Below are positions 8,528 through 16,384 of a stretch of DNA of 43,356 bases, piece by piece. The position numbers and the translations under genes were made by a program. Position 1 is the stretch's first letter. Each line of letters begins with the position of its first letter. This DNA is from Candidatus Latescibacterota bacterium (GTDB lineage: Bacteria; Latescibacterota; UBA2968; UBA8231), in contig RKRN01000054.1 in assembly GCA_007571365.1 (NCBI GenBank), positions 1-43,356 of the forward strand, written 5' to 3'. Below the pieces are notes generated by a model that ran no database searches, had not been told where the DNA came from, and saw only the letters and a list, made by a program, of their open reading frames with translations.

Positions 8528-9496
8528 CTAATCTTCCCGCGCCGCTTTTCTCCGGCCCGCCACGCGGCGAATCAACTCATCGGCGATGACCCCGGCCAAA
8601 ATCACCGCGCCGATAATGGCAAATTCGAGTTGGGTGGGGACGCCCGAGACATTGATGGCATTGTAGAGCAACCGCATCACGGCCGCGCCAATGACGACTC
8701 CCAAAATGGACCCCTCGCCGCCGCGCAGCGAACAGCCCCCCAACACGGCTGCGGCAATCGCATACAGCTCGTAGAAATTGCCGTGCGCGGCCGGTTGCAC
8801 CGAATTGACGTCGAGGGCGAACAAGATGCCGCCCAAGCCAGCGGTGCCCGAGCACAACACGTACGCCAAAATTTTCATCCGCTCAATTTGGATTCCGCTG
8901 TAGCGCGCCGCGGTCTCGTTGCGGCCGAGGGCCAACAGGTAGCGGCCCCAGATCGTGCGATTGAGGAAAAAAGCGGCCAGCACCCCGGCCAGCACCAACA
9001 GGAAAAACGGAATCGGCAGCGCAAAGCCGCCGCCCAGCGCGACCTTGCCAATCGCCAACTGGCGCAGGCCCTCGTAGGCCGAGCCAAAGCCTTGGACTTG
9101 GTCGTGGGTGAGCCAGCGGGCAAAGCCGCGGTAGAACAGCAGACCGCACAGCGTCACGACAAACGGCTGTAGCCCCAAGCGCGTGATCAGCAAGCCGTGC
9201 AGCAACCCAATGGCCAACGACAAAACCACCACGGCCAACAGCGCCATGACCGGCGAGTACCCAGCCGCCAAAAACATCGGCAGCAGACACCCCACCAAGC
9301 CGATCAACGAGCCAATCGACAAGTCGATACCACCGGTGATAATGACAAAGGCCACGCCAATAGAAATGATGCCAAACAGCGAGGTCCAGCGAATGATATT
9401 TTGCAGGTTATAGGCACTAACAAACTTAGGTTCGACGATCCAAGTGACCACAAAAATCGCCAGCAACAAGCCGAGGATGCCCAGTATTTTCTTCAT
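8528..9496 (-). CDS. sugar ABC transporter permease, RbsC type
   Basis: A 322-residue integral membrane protein with about 8-10 hydrophobic helices and the typical family stretch GGIDLSIGSLIGL near residue 55. It is the permease of a carbohydrate importer of the ribose/galactose class (CUT2). The gene starts three bases after the stop of the ATPase gene, and the order binding protein, ATPase, permease is the standard CUT2 operon layout. The C-terminus (RRVAGRRKAARED) is basic and cytoplasmic by the positive-inside rule. The transported sugar cannot be read from the sequence. Confidence 0.93.
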   Translation of the reverse strand: MKKILGILGLLLAIFVVTWIVEPKFVSAYNLQNIIRWTSLFGIISIGVAFVIITGGIDLSIGSLIGLVGCLLPMFLAAGYSPVMALLAVVVLSLAIGLLHGLLITRLGLQPFVVTLCGLLFYRGFARWLTHDQVQGFGSAYEGLRQLAIGKVALGGGFALPIPFFLLVLAGVLAAFFLNRTIWGRYLLALGRNETAARYSGIQIERMKILAYVLCSGTAGLGGILFALDVNSVQPAAHGNFYELYAIAAAVLGGCSLRGGEGSILGVVIGAAVMRLLYNAINVSGVPTQLEFAIIGAVILAGVIADELIRRVAGRRKAARED

Positions 9497-9499
9497 CTT

Positions 9500-10990
9500 C
9501 TAAGCCGCCTTCCCGGTCGCCAAGCTCATAATCGCCTCTTCGCTGAGCGCGTCGCGCTGGAGTTGGCCGGTAATGCGGCCCTCGTGCATGACCAACACCG
9601 CATCGGCCATCCCCAGAATTTCCTCCAACTCGCTCGAGGCAAACAGCACGGCCACGCCGCTGGCGGCCAACTCTTCCATCAGGTGGTAAATCGCTTGCTT
9701 GGCCCCCACGTCGATGCCGCGGGTAGGCTCGTCGAGCAGCAACACGCGCGGCGCGAGTGCCAGCCACTTGCCGAGCACCACCTTTTGCTGGTTGCCGCCA
9801 GATAGGTACTGGACGATTTGGGCCGGGCCGGGGGTGCGGATGGCGAGGCGCTCGATCATCTGGTCGGCGTCCGCTGCTTGGCGGGCAAAGTTGGCCCAAC
9901 CAGCAAAGCGCCGGTGGTGCTGCAAACCGGGCAGGCCCACGTTGTCGCGCAGCGCCATTTCGAGGATCAGACCCTGTTGCTTGCGGTCTTCGGGCACCAG
10001 TGCCAAACCGGCGCGAATGGCATCGGCCGGCGAGCAGATCGCCTGCGGCGTACCGTCGATGAGGATGCGGCCAGCGAGCGCGGGAACCAAGCCGAACAGC
10101 ACCTGCAACAACTCGGTGCGCCCGGCACCCACAAGACCAGCGATGCCGACGAGCTGACCACGCCGCACCGCGAAATTGAGCCGGTGCTCGGGCCACGCCG
10201 GGACCACCAAGTCCTCGGCTTGTAGAGCCATGGCGCCAGCCGGATGGGGTTGGTGCGCGTAGTATTGGGCGACGTCGCGGCCGACCATCTGCGCGACCAT
10301 GGCGTCGTGGCTTATGTCCGCGCGGACCAACTCGCCCGCGTTTTGCCCGTCGCAGAGCACTAAGACGCGGTCCGCGAGGGCTTCGACCTCGCCGAGGCGA
10401 TGCGAGATATAAATGATGGACACGCCGCGCTCGCGCAGTTGGTCAATGACCGCAAAAAGCACCTCGGCTTCTTGGCTAGTGAGGCTGGAGGTCGGCTCGT
10501 CCATGATCAGGATCCGCGCCTCGGTCGCCAGGGCCTTGGCAATTTCGACGAGCTGTTGGTGGCCAATGGCCAAGTCGCCCATCAAGGTGTCCGGCGACAC
10601 CGCAAGGCCGAGTTGCGCCAGTGCTTGGATGGCCCCCGTGCGGATGGCGGCGCGGTCCATAAGCCCCCACTTTTGCGGCTCGCGGCCGAGGTAGAGATTG
10701 GCCGCGACCGAAAGATTGGCGCAAAAGTTGAGCTCTTGGTGGATCAGGGCAATGCCGAGTGCGGCCGCCCGGCGCGGCGAGTCGATTACTACCGGCTCTC
10801 CATCGCGCACAATTTGGCCGCTGTCTGGGGCCTCAATGCCGGCGAGAATTTTCATCAGCGTGGATTTGCCGGCGCCGTTTTCGCCGATGACCGCGAGCAC
10901 TTCGCCGGCTTCCACCGCCATATCCACCGCGTCGAGGGCGAGGACCCCGGGAAAGTGCTTGCTAATGCCGCGGGCCGCCAACAGCGCCAT
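9500..10990 (-). CDS. sugar ABC transporter ATP-binding protein, RbsA/MglA type
   Basis: A 496-residue double-domain ATPase that powers the CUT2 importer. The first half has Walker A GENGAGKST, the degenerate signature LAIGHQQLVEIAKAL and Walker B LIMDEPTSSL. The second half has the altered Walker A GLVGAGRTELLQ, signature LSGGNQQKVVLGK and Walker B LLLDEPTRGID. This asymmetry is normal for the family. The start is ATG 10988-10990, which overlaps the stop of the binding-protein gene in the sequence TAATG, so translation is probably coupled; the 12 extra upstream residues of the open frame are read from the neighbouring gene. Confidence 0.94.
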   Translation of the reverse strand: MALLAARGISKHFPGVLALDAVDMAVEAGEVLAVIGENGAGKSTLMKILAGIEAPDSGQIVRDGEPVVIDSPRRAAALGIALIHQELNFCANLSVAANLYLGREPQKWGLMDRAAIRTGAIQALAQLGLAVSPDTLMGDLAIGHQQLVEIAKALATEARILIMDEPTSSLTSQEAEVLFAVIDQLRERGVSIIYISHRLGEVEALADRVLVLCDGQNAGELVRADISHDAMVAQMVGRDVAQYYAHQPHPAGAMALQAEDLVVPAWPEHRLNFAVRRGQLVGIAGLVGAGRTELLQVLFGLVPALAGRILIDGTPQAICSPADAIRAGLALVPEDRKQQGLILEMALRDNVGLPGLQHHRRFAGWANFARQAADADQMIERLAIRTPGPAQIVQYLSGGNQQKVVLGKWLALAPRVLLLDEPTRGIDVGAKQAIYHLMEELAASGVAVLFASSELEEILGMADAVLVMHEGRITGQLQRDALSEEAIMSLATGKAA

Positions 10991-11991
10991 TAGTGAGTGC
11001 CAGTCAGGGTTTTTAGCTCGTCCCAAAAGGCTTCGACATTGTCGCGGCGAATGGACCGCGCCGGCACGTCGAACACCCCCCCTTCGGGCAATACCGAGCG
11101 GTCGCCGCGGGCGAGGGCGGCCAATATCCGCACGGACTCGTACCCGTAGCGGTACGGGTTTTGTACCACCGTGCCGTAGATGTGGCCGTCGATGATGCCT
11201 TGCAGGGTGGGTGCTTCCTCGTCAAAGGCGATGATTTGGATTTGGCCGGTCTTGCCCGCTTCCTTGATCGCTTCGAGGCACATCGGCGGATTGTAGGCAA
11301 ATAGGCCGACGACGCCGTGGAGGTCCGGGTATTTGGCAATCGCGTCCTCGACTTGGGCCTTGGCTTTGGCGTAGTCGAACTGGTCGGTGCGGGTGTCGAG
11401 AATGGTATAGGAGTCGCCGGCAATCGGGCCACTGTTGGGGTCGCGGCGCGTCGGGTCAAAGGAGCGATCGAGCAGCTCGTCGATGAGGCCTTGGCGGCGC
11501 TGGCGGGCATTGAGCTGTTCGAGGCGGCCGACGAAGATCATGATGTTGCCGCCGCTGGGCAGGGCTTCTTTGACCAGTGCGCCGCAGGCGCGGCCGGCCG
11601 AGTAGTTGTCGATGCCAATAAAGCAAAGGCGGTTGCTCTTTGGCGCGTCCGAGTCGTGGGTGAGTAGGTTGGTGTGCGCGGCCGCCTCGTTGAGCAGGTT
11701 AGTCTGGTTGTCCGGGTCGATGGGGCTTATGGCCATGCCGTCGATGCCGCGGGCCAGCAAGGCTTGGACGATGCGCTTCTGATCGGCGACCCCTTCGCCG
11801 GGCATCTGCACTTCAGCGTCGGCGGCAAATTCGGCAGCCGCGGCTTCGACGCCTTTGGTGGCAATAGTCCAAAAGGGGCCGACGCCGTTGGTGACAAAGG
11901 CGAGTTGGGGCTTGGCGGCCGGTTGCGGCGCGTCGCTGCAGGCGACCAGCAGCAAGGGAAGCAAGGCGAGGAGCCAAAAGGGCGTTTTCAT
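10990..11991 (-). CDS. sugar ABC transporter substrate-binding lipoprotein
   Basis: A 333-residue periplasmic-binding-protein-like lipoprotein (Peripla_BP_4 type). The signal sequence ends in a lipobox, LLLVAC, with lipidated Cys18 followed by SDAPQ. The body shows the sugar-binding family pattern: FVTNGVGPFW, GIDGMAISPIDPD, VGLFAYNPPMCLEAI and IIAFDEEAPTLQGI. The start is ATG 11989-11991, which puts the signal peptide at the N-terminus; the longer open frame upstream lacks a signal and is rejected. It heads the three-gene importer operon and is divergent from a secreted aldose 1-epimerase. Ligand unknown. Confidence 0.93.
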   Translation of the reverse strand: MKTPFWLLALLPLLLVACSDAPQPAAKPQLAFVTNGVGPFWTIATKGVEAAAAEFAADAEVQMPGEGVADQKRIVQALLARGIDGMAISPIDPDNQTNLLNEAAAHTNLLTHDSDAPKSNRLCFIGIDNYSAGRACGALVKEALPSGGNIMIFVGRLEQLNARQRRQGLIDELLDRSFDPTRRDPNSGPIAGDSYTILDTRTDQFDYAKAKAQVEDAIAKYPDLHGVVGLFAYNPPMCLEAIKEAGKTGQIQIIAFDEEAPTLQGIIDGHIYGTVVQNPYRYGYESVRILAALARGDRSVLPEGGVFDVPARSIRRDNVEAFWDELKTLTGTH

Positions 11992-12209
11992 AGTATATCT
12001 CGTAGGGTTAAAATGGAGCCGTTGGGATGCAACAATATAATTGATAGGGAGCCGATGCGTAACAACCACTTGTTTCACGGGCGCAGGCTTTTGGAGCCGG
12101 CCGCCGGGGGCGCAGCCGTCTCGTCCTCCTGATTGTCCCCGCCCATGCAGAATGCCTATGTTACGTCTGGCAAAAAGGAAGCCCAAGATCAGCAACCCAA
12201 GGAGGGGCC
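11992..12209. promoter_or_regulatory. divergent promoter region between sugar importer and aldose epimerase
   Basis: The 218 bases between the divergent starts must hold both promoters. A tataat-like hexamer lies at 12036-12041 in a short AT-rich patch; on the minus strand a ttgtta about 17 bases upstream of aattat is a possible weak match for the importer operon. A strong ribosome-binding site AAGGAGG at 12199-12205 decides the ATG at 12210 for the epimerase gene. No clear operator palindrome was found. Confidence 0.35.
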
Positions 12210-13304
12210 ATGCAAAAGCCCACTGCCATGCTACTGGCGGTCGCCTTGGTCGCCACCGCAGGAGAAGCCAACGTGAGCAAAGACCGCTTTGGAACGACCG
12301 CGACCGGCCAGCCCGTTGAGCGCTATACCCTCACCAACGACCGCGGCACCATCGCCCGCGTCATCACCTATGGCGGGATCATCACCGAACTTTTGGTGCG
12401 CGACCGCGCCGGAACGCTGGGCGATGTAGTGCTCGGCTTTGATCACTTCGATCAATACGAAAAGGAGAACCCGTACTTCGGCTGCATCACCGGACGAGTC
12501 GCCAACCGCATCGCCGGTGGCCAATTCGCCCTAGACGGCCAACAGTACACCCTTGCCGTCAACAACGGGCCTAATCACCTACACGGCGGGCGCGTGGGCT
12601 TTGACAAGGTCGTCTGGGACGCCGAAGTCGCAGACGACCACCGCGGGCCGGCCGTGTGCTTGCGCTACGTCAGCCCCGACGGCGAGGAAGGCTACCCGGG
12701 CACCGTGCCGGTAAGCGTGACGTACACCTTGACCCACGACGACGAACTCGTCATCGCATACGAAGCCACCACCGACAAGCCGACGCCGATCAACTTGACC
12801 AACCACTCCTATTTTAATCTGGCCGGCCAAGGCTCCATCCTCGGGCATATCCTCACCCTCCACGCCCGCTACTACACCGAGCCGGACGCCCACCAAATCC
12901 CCACCGGGCGCATTTTGCCGGTAGCGGGCACCCCCCTCGACTTTGGCAAGTCTGCTGCCATTGGCGGGCGCATCGGGCAGCTTGCCATCGGCGGCTACGA
13001 CCACAACTTTGTGCTCGACCATGGGGGCCGGGCTGAGCCGGGGCTGGCCGCCGAGGTGTACGAGCCGCAGAGCGGGCGGGTGCTGGAGCTGTACACGACC
13101 GAGCCGGGCGTCCAGTTGTACTCGGCTATTCATCTCAACGGCGTGATCGGCAAGGGTGGGACGCGCTACGATCCGTACCACGGCCTGTGCTTGGAGACCC
13201 AGCACTATCCCGACTCGATCAATCAGCCGGGCTTTCCGTCGGTGGTGTTGCGTCCGGGCGAGACCTACCGGACGGTTACCATACACAAGTTTTCGACGCG
13301 GTAG
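12210..13304 (+). CDS. galM: aldose 1-epimerase, apparently secreted
   Basis: A 364-residue galactose mutarotase-like enzyme that interconverts alpha and beta anomers of aldoses. Family signatures are GCITGRVANRI, NNGPNHLHGG, NHSYFNLAG and LCLETQHYPDS, which contain the substrate-binding histidines and the catalytic glutamate. The first 20 residues (TAMLLAVALVATAGEA) look like a signal peptide, so the enzyme probably works in the periplasm. AAGGAGG four bases upstream supports the start. It is divergent from a sugar ABC importer, which fits a role in presenting the correct anomer for uptake; that link is inference. Length is typical for a secreted member. Confidence 0.93.
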   Translation: MQKPTAMLLAVALVATAGEANVSKDRFGTTATGQPVERYTLTNDRGTIARVITYGGIITELLVRDRAGTLGDVVLGFDHFDQYEKENPYFGCITGRVANRIAGGQFALDGQQYTLAVNNGPNHLHGGRVGFDKVVWDAEVADDHRGPAVCLRYVSPDGEEGYPGTVPVSVTYTLTHDDELVIAYEATTDKPTPINLTNHSYFNLAGQGSILGHILTLHARYYTEPDAHQIPTGRILPVAGTPLDFGKSAAIGGRIGQLAIGGYDHNFVLDHGGRAEPGLAAEVYEPQSGRVLELYTTEPGVQLYSAIHLNGVIGKGGTRYDPYHGLCLETQHYPDSINQPGFPSVVLRPGETYRTVTIHKFSTR

Positions 13305-13359
13305 GGAGCCGCCTTAGCCCATCCAAGGCCCAGCATCGGCGAATAGGCCGCCCGCTCGC

Positions 13360-14280
13360 TCAGGATTCCCACCGCTTCCAGCCCTGGTGCTCATGCGTAC
13401 CCCTAAATTGTTGGGGATGCAAAATCTCGGCGAGGATTTCGGCCGACTCCACCAAGCGCGGCCCCGGGCGATTGAAAAACTGATTGCCGTCGGTGAGAAA
13501 CACCTGCCCCTGCTGCACGGCTGGCAGCCGCGACCACAGCGGATGCCGGGTAAGGGCTGGCAGCTCGCGGCCGGAGCGCGGCATATCAAAACCGCAAGGC
13601 ATCAGCACGATACCATCCGGCTGCGCCTCCACTAGGGCGTCCCACGCCAACCAAGGCGAATGCGTCCCGGCCGTCGCAAAAAGGGGTTGGCCGCCCGCTA
13701 TTTCCACCAATTCGGGGATCCAGTTGCCCGCGGCCATCAGCGGCTCGAACCACTCGATACAGGCGATGCGCGGACGATGGCCGATAGCGCACGTGCGAGC
13801 GGCGATTTGGTCCAGCCGCTGCCGTAGTTGGGCCACCAAGGCCCGGCCGCGCTCGGTCACTTCTAATGCCACAGCTACCCGCTTGATGTCGCCCCAGACA
13901 TCGGCCAAGGCATTCGGCTGCAACGATAGAATGGCCGGCTGCGAGCGCACTAATTGACCAGCGGCTTCCTCGACGTCTGCGAGGCTGACGGCGCACACTT
14001 CGCACTGCGATTGCGTCACCAACCAATCCGGGGCCAACTCGTCGAGCAGGTCGGCATCCACCCGGTACACCGAAGCCGCTTCCTGCAAAATGGCTTTGAC
14101 CCGCTGGTCAACCTGATACGAAGTGCCGTCCGGGTCGAATTTGGGGGCCGTGCAGGCGGGCAAGTCGGCAACGCCGGGCGGATAGTCGCACTCGTGCGAG
14201 CGTCCTACCAAGCGGTCGCCGCAGCCGAGGGCACAGATGATTTCAGTGCTGCTGGGCAACAAGGAGACGATGCGGGTCAT
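13360..14280 (-). CDS. BtuF-like cobalamin-binding protein without signal peptide
   Basis: A 306-residue protein of the PF01497 periplasmic-binding superfamily, closest by motif to proteins annotated as cobalamin-binding (RIVSLLPSSTEIICALG, LVGRSHECDYP, ACTAPKF, WLAWDALVEAQPDGIVLMPCG). No signal peptide or lipobox is visible from the ATG at 14278-14280, so it may be cytoplasmic. The extended frame upstream of 14280 is not supported. A second, secreted BtuF-like gene lies in the B12 operon at 17474-18628; the two are therefore not redundant in location. It is on the same strand but separated from the operon by a toxin-antitoxin pair, and no riboswitch was seen in front of it. Binding of cobalamin is family inference. 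Confidence 0.8.
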   Translation of the reverse strand: MTRIVSLLPSSTEIICALGCGDRLVGRSHECDYPPGVADLPACTAPKFDPDGTSYQVDQRVKAILQEAASVYRVDADLLDELAPDWLVTQSQCEVCAVSLADVEEAAGQLVRSQPAILSLQPNALADVWGDIKRVAVALEVTERGRALVAQLRQRLDQIAARTCAIGHRPRIACIEWFEPLMAAGNWIPELVEIAGGQPLFATAGTHSPWLAWDALVEAQPDGIVLMPCGFDMPRSGRELPALTRHPLWSRLPAVQQGQVFLTDGNQFFNRPGPRLVESAEILAEILHPQQFRGTHEHQGWKRWES

Positions 14281-14534
14281 GGGACAACGCCTTTTATTGA
14301 TGGACGTTACGCCGCGTTGGTCCTGCCTAGGTAAGCAGGCCTCCAGAGCCGCCGGTGCAGGTAGGCTAGATGCCCGTACCGGCACAGAGTGACGTTCTTG
14401 CCCTTGCGAGGGAAGGCCCCCGGAGCCAGCAAGGGGCCGACGATAACCAGCGACTGCGTAACATCAGTTATGAATATCTTTCTACGTTCTTCGGTCATAT
14501 TTCAGGGCCCTCAATACTGCTATAGCAATCAAAC
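14281..14534. other. intergenic region with inverted repeat
   Basis: No convincing gene. It contains a hairpin-forming inverted repeat, cccttgc ... gcaaggg, at about 14399-14434, and the string gtgacgttcttgc near 14390, which recurs near 15318 in the next intergenic region, so both spots probably carry members of a dispersed repeat. A small minus-strand frame at 14307-14498 has no recognisable family and is probably chance. No B12 box (GCCACTG) is present, so the BtuF-like gene downstream is not under an obvious cobalamin riboswitch. Confidence 0.35.
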
Positions 14535-14925
14535 CTACAGGTGGTTGGCGTTTGGCAGGGCCGCCATCTTCCGATCCAGCGTCAGAGTCTCTAGCTCTGT
14601 TCGCGTATAGTCGTTGACGATCAAGCGGTCCAAGAGACCGGGACCGGCTTTGGACTCAAGCGCGGCCAGTACGGTGTAGCCATTAAGCGGCGCTATCAGT
14701 CCGCTTTGCAGCACTTGGCTCAATGCGCTCTTTGCCTCCGTTTTCGAGACTCCGTAGTGATGCTGCACAGCAATGTAGGCTTCACCGATGACTTGGTTGG
14801 ATGCGAAAATCTCTGCGCCATCTCCCGCCAACGCAGTGAGCCGCCGCACACAACGAACTCTGGTTCAGGATCTCCGGTGAGCAGGCGGACCAATACCGAA
14901 GTATCAATCCCGAAGCGTTGGGTCA
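14535..14925 (-). pseudogene. PIN-domain toxin (VapC-like), frameshifted
   Basis: Two minus-strand frames together give a PIN-domain protein of about 130 residues. The first frame begins at ATG 14925 with TQRFGIDTSVLVRLLTGD, which carries the first catalytic aspartate. The second begins in the middle, RRLTALAGDG, and continues with VIGEAYIAVQHHYG (the conserved glutamate), LLDRLIVNDY and LTLDRK to the stop at 14535. The break is at about 14848, in a gtgtg stretch, where a two-base insertion or one-base loss would restore the frame. VapC-type toxins are RNases that cut tRNA or rRNA. The start overlaps the antitoxin gene by 22 bases. If the frameshift is real the toxin is dead; a sequencing error is the alternative. 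Confidence 0.7.
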
Positions 14926-15146
14926 TGGGGTTGGTCGCGAAAGGACTGAAGACAGAACGTCCCCTGCCCACGCACTAGCTTGTCTCTGAGCGGGGCGAGG
15001 CGCGTGGGATCAATCCGCTGGGGCCGCAGGATGAATCCATCCGGGCCTTCCTCTAGGGAGAGCCGGTCTCCTGGCCCTACCCCTAGTTCCTCCAATACTC
15101 TAGCCGGGAAGGTGACTTGGCGTTTGGAAGTGATCTTGATGAGCAT
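14904..15146 (-). CDS. AbrB-type antitoxin
   Basis: An 80-residue protein with an N-terminal SpoVT/AbrB DNA-binding domain (KITSKRQVTFPARVLEELG, GDRLSLEEGPDGFILRP). It would neutralise the PIN toxin encoded just downstream and repress its own promoter. The start is ATG 15144-15146, preceded by AAGGAAT, rather than the upstream ATG at 15218. The C-terminal 30 residues are the likely toxin-binding tail. Its stop is 22 bases inside the toxin reading frame, the usual overlap in such modules. Confidence 0.82.
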   Translation of the reverse strand: MLIKITSKRQVTFPARVLEELGVGPGDRLSLEEGPDGFILRPQRIDPTRLAPLRDKLVRGQGTFCLQSFRDQPHDPTLRD

Positions 15147-15299
15147 AAGCGATTCCTTACCTAAAAAATACATTGTGAAAGGTGATTTGAACAAATGGCT
15201 TTGCACGGCATTGTGCATTATTCACTGATGGTACGCATCCTTTGTCCTGCCGGCATCGAGAACGTCCCATTGCCGGTCGTGCTCAGCCTAAATTCCCAT

Positions 15300-15371
15300 C
15301 CCGGGTCGGTGCCCGGGGTGACGTTCTTGCGCGGGCCTCTGGCCCGCACTGGATTCCCGCGGACGCGGGAA
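15300..15371. repeat. cluster of three GC-rich hairpins (REP-like)
   Basis: Three inverted repeats stand in a row: cccggg/cccggg at 15300-15317, gcgggcc-tct-ggcccgc at 15331-15347, and ttcccgc-ggac-gcgggaa at 15354-15371. The third has the same core and flank (ctgga before it) as the hairpin at 23153-23170 in the opposite orientation, so it belongs to a dispersed palindromic family. The cluster lies just beyond the stop of btuD and could also stop transcription of the B12 operon before the antitoxin gene, although there is no clear T-run. Confidence 0.6.
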
Positions 15372-15396
15372 GGACACCCCTTCTCCCCCAAGACGT

Positions 15397-16380
15397 TCAA
15401 AGTTTCAAGCACTTGACTACCTCATACAGGGTGGTGCAGACGCGCCCGCCAGCCGCTGTGTGAAGCCGCCAAGCCGGGGCGCCCTGGGCGCGAATGATCT
15501 CGACGCATATCGGCGCGTCTTCCGCCACGCGGAAACCAGCCCGTTCCACCGCCCGGGCGGTCCACCGCGCATAAAGCCCTTCGCCCACTAAGCCGACGGC
15601 CCCTGGCACCTCTGGCGCCAACCGAAAAGAACCCAAGGCCGGGTCGAATTCCACGCCGGTAAACGTCCGCTGAAAGGCCCCGCTCAACACCAAGTCTTCC
15701 GGGGCCCCAACCTGCAAAGGACCGCCCGACGGCAACAGCCAGAGGCGGTCGGCACAGCGCAGCGCCAAGTCCAAGTCGTGCGTGGAAAGCAAGACCGCGC
15801 GCTCGCGCTCGCCGGCCAAGCGGCGCAACAACTGCACGATCTCGACGCGCCGCGGCAAATCCAAAAAAGCCGTTGGCTCGTCGAGCAGCAGCACCGCTGG
15901 TTCCTGCGCCAAAGCGCGGGCAATCATCACTTTTTGCCGCTCGCCATCGCTCAATTCGCCGACGCTGCGCCCGGCCAGCTCTCTGGCCCCCACCGCGTCC
16001 ATGGCCCAGCGCACCACCGCTTCGTCGCCGGCTGAAAGACGACCATCCCAGCCAGTGTACGGGTAGCGGCCCAGTGCCACGAGGGCATAGGCCGACAAGT
16101 TGCCCACTTCTACCCGCTCGGTCAGGACTAAGCCCAAAAGCCGCGCCCGAGCGCGCTCGCTTAGCCCGTGCAGGTCGCGGCCTTTGAGCAGTACCTCGCC
16201 AGCCAGCGGCTTTTGCAGGCCAGCCAACGTGCGCATGAGCGTGGATTTGCCCGCGCCATTGGGTCCCAACAAGCAGACCAGTTCCCCCTTGAGCAATTCC
16301 ACGCCCAAGTCCGCGGCCACAGCGATGCGCGGCCGGCGTTTGGGCGCGTAGCCAATGCACAGGTCGCGCGTTTGCAGCAT
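15397..16380 (-). CDS. btuD: cobalamin ABC transporter ATP-binding protein with C-terminal extension
   Basis: A 327-residue ABC ATPase. Walker A is GPNGAGKST, the signature is LSDGERQKVMIAR, Walker B is VLLLDEPTAFLD and the H-loop is STHDLDLA. Residues after about 250 form an extra domain of roughly 75 residues (VGLVGEGLYARWTARAVER, then a predicted beta-rich end) not present in short BtuD/FecE proteins. ATG 16378-16380 lies four bases after the permease stop; ATG 16395 is an alternative that would overlap the permease gene. It is the last gene of the riboswitch-controlled B12 operon, which supports cobalamin rather than iron as the cargo. The role of the extension is unknown; regulatory ligand binding is a guess. 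Confidence 0.88.
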   Translation of the reverse strand: MLQTRDLCIGYAPKRRPRIAVAADLGVELLKGELVCLLGPNGAGKSTLMRTLAGLQKPLAGEVLLKGRDLHGLSERARARLLGLVLTERVEVGNLSAYALVALGRYPYTGWDGRLSAGDEAVVRWAMDAVGARELAGRSVGELSDGERQKVMIARALAQEPAVLLLDEPTAFLDLPRRVEIVQLLRRLAGERERAVLLSTHDLDLALRCADRLWLLPSGGPLQVGAPEDLVLSGAFQRTFTGVEFDPALGSFRLAPEVPGAVGLVGEGLYARWTARAVERAGFRVAEDAPICVEIIRAQGAPAWRLHTAAGGRVCTTLYEVVKCLKL

Positions 16381-16384
16381 GGCT

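Noticed and set aside
14307..14498. 63-residue minus-strand ORF in the intergenic region before the BtuF-like gene
   Set aside because: It has no recognisable family, spans an inverted repeat, and lacks a convincing ribosome-binding site.
14281..14534. second cobalamin riboswitch before the BtuF-like gene
   Set aside because: No GCCACTG box or other core element could be found on the minus strand.
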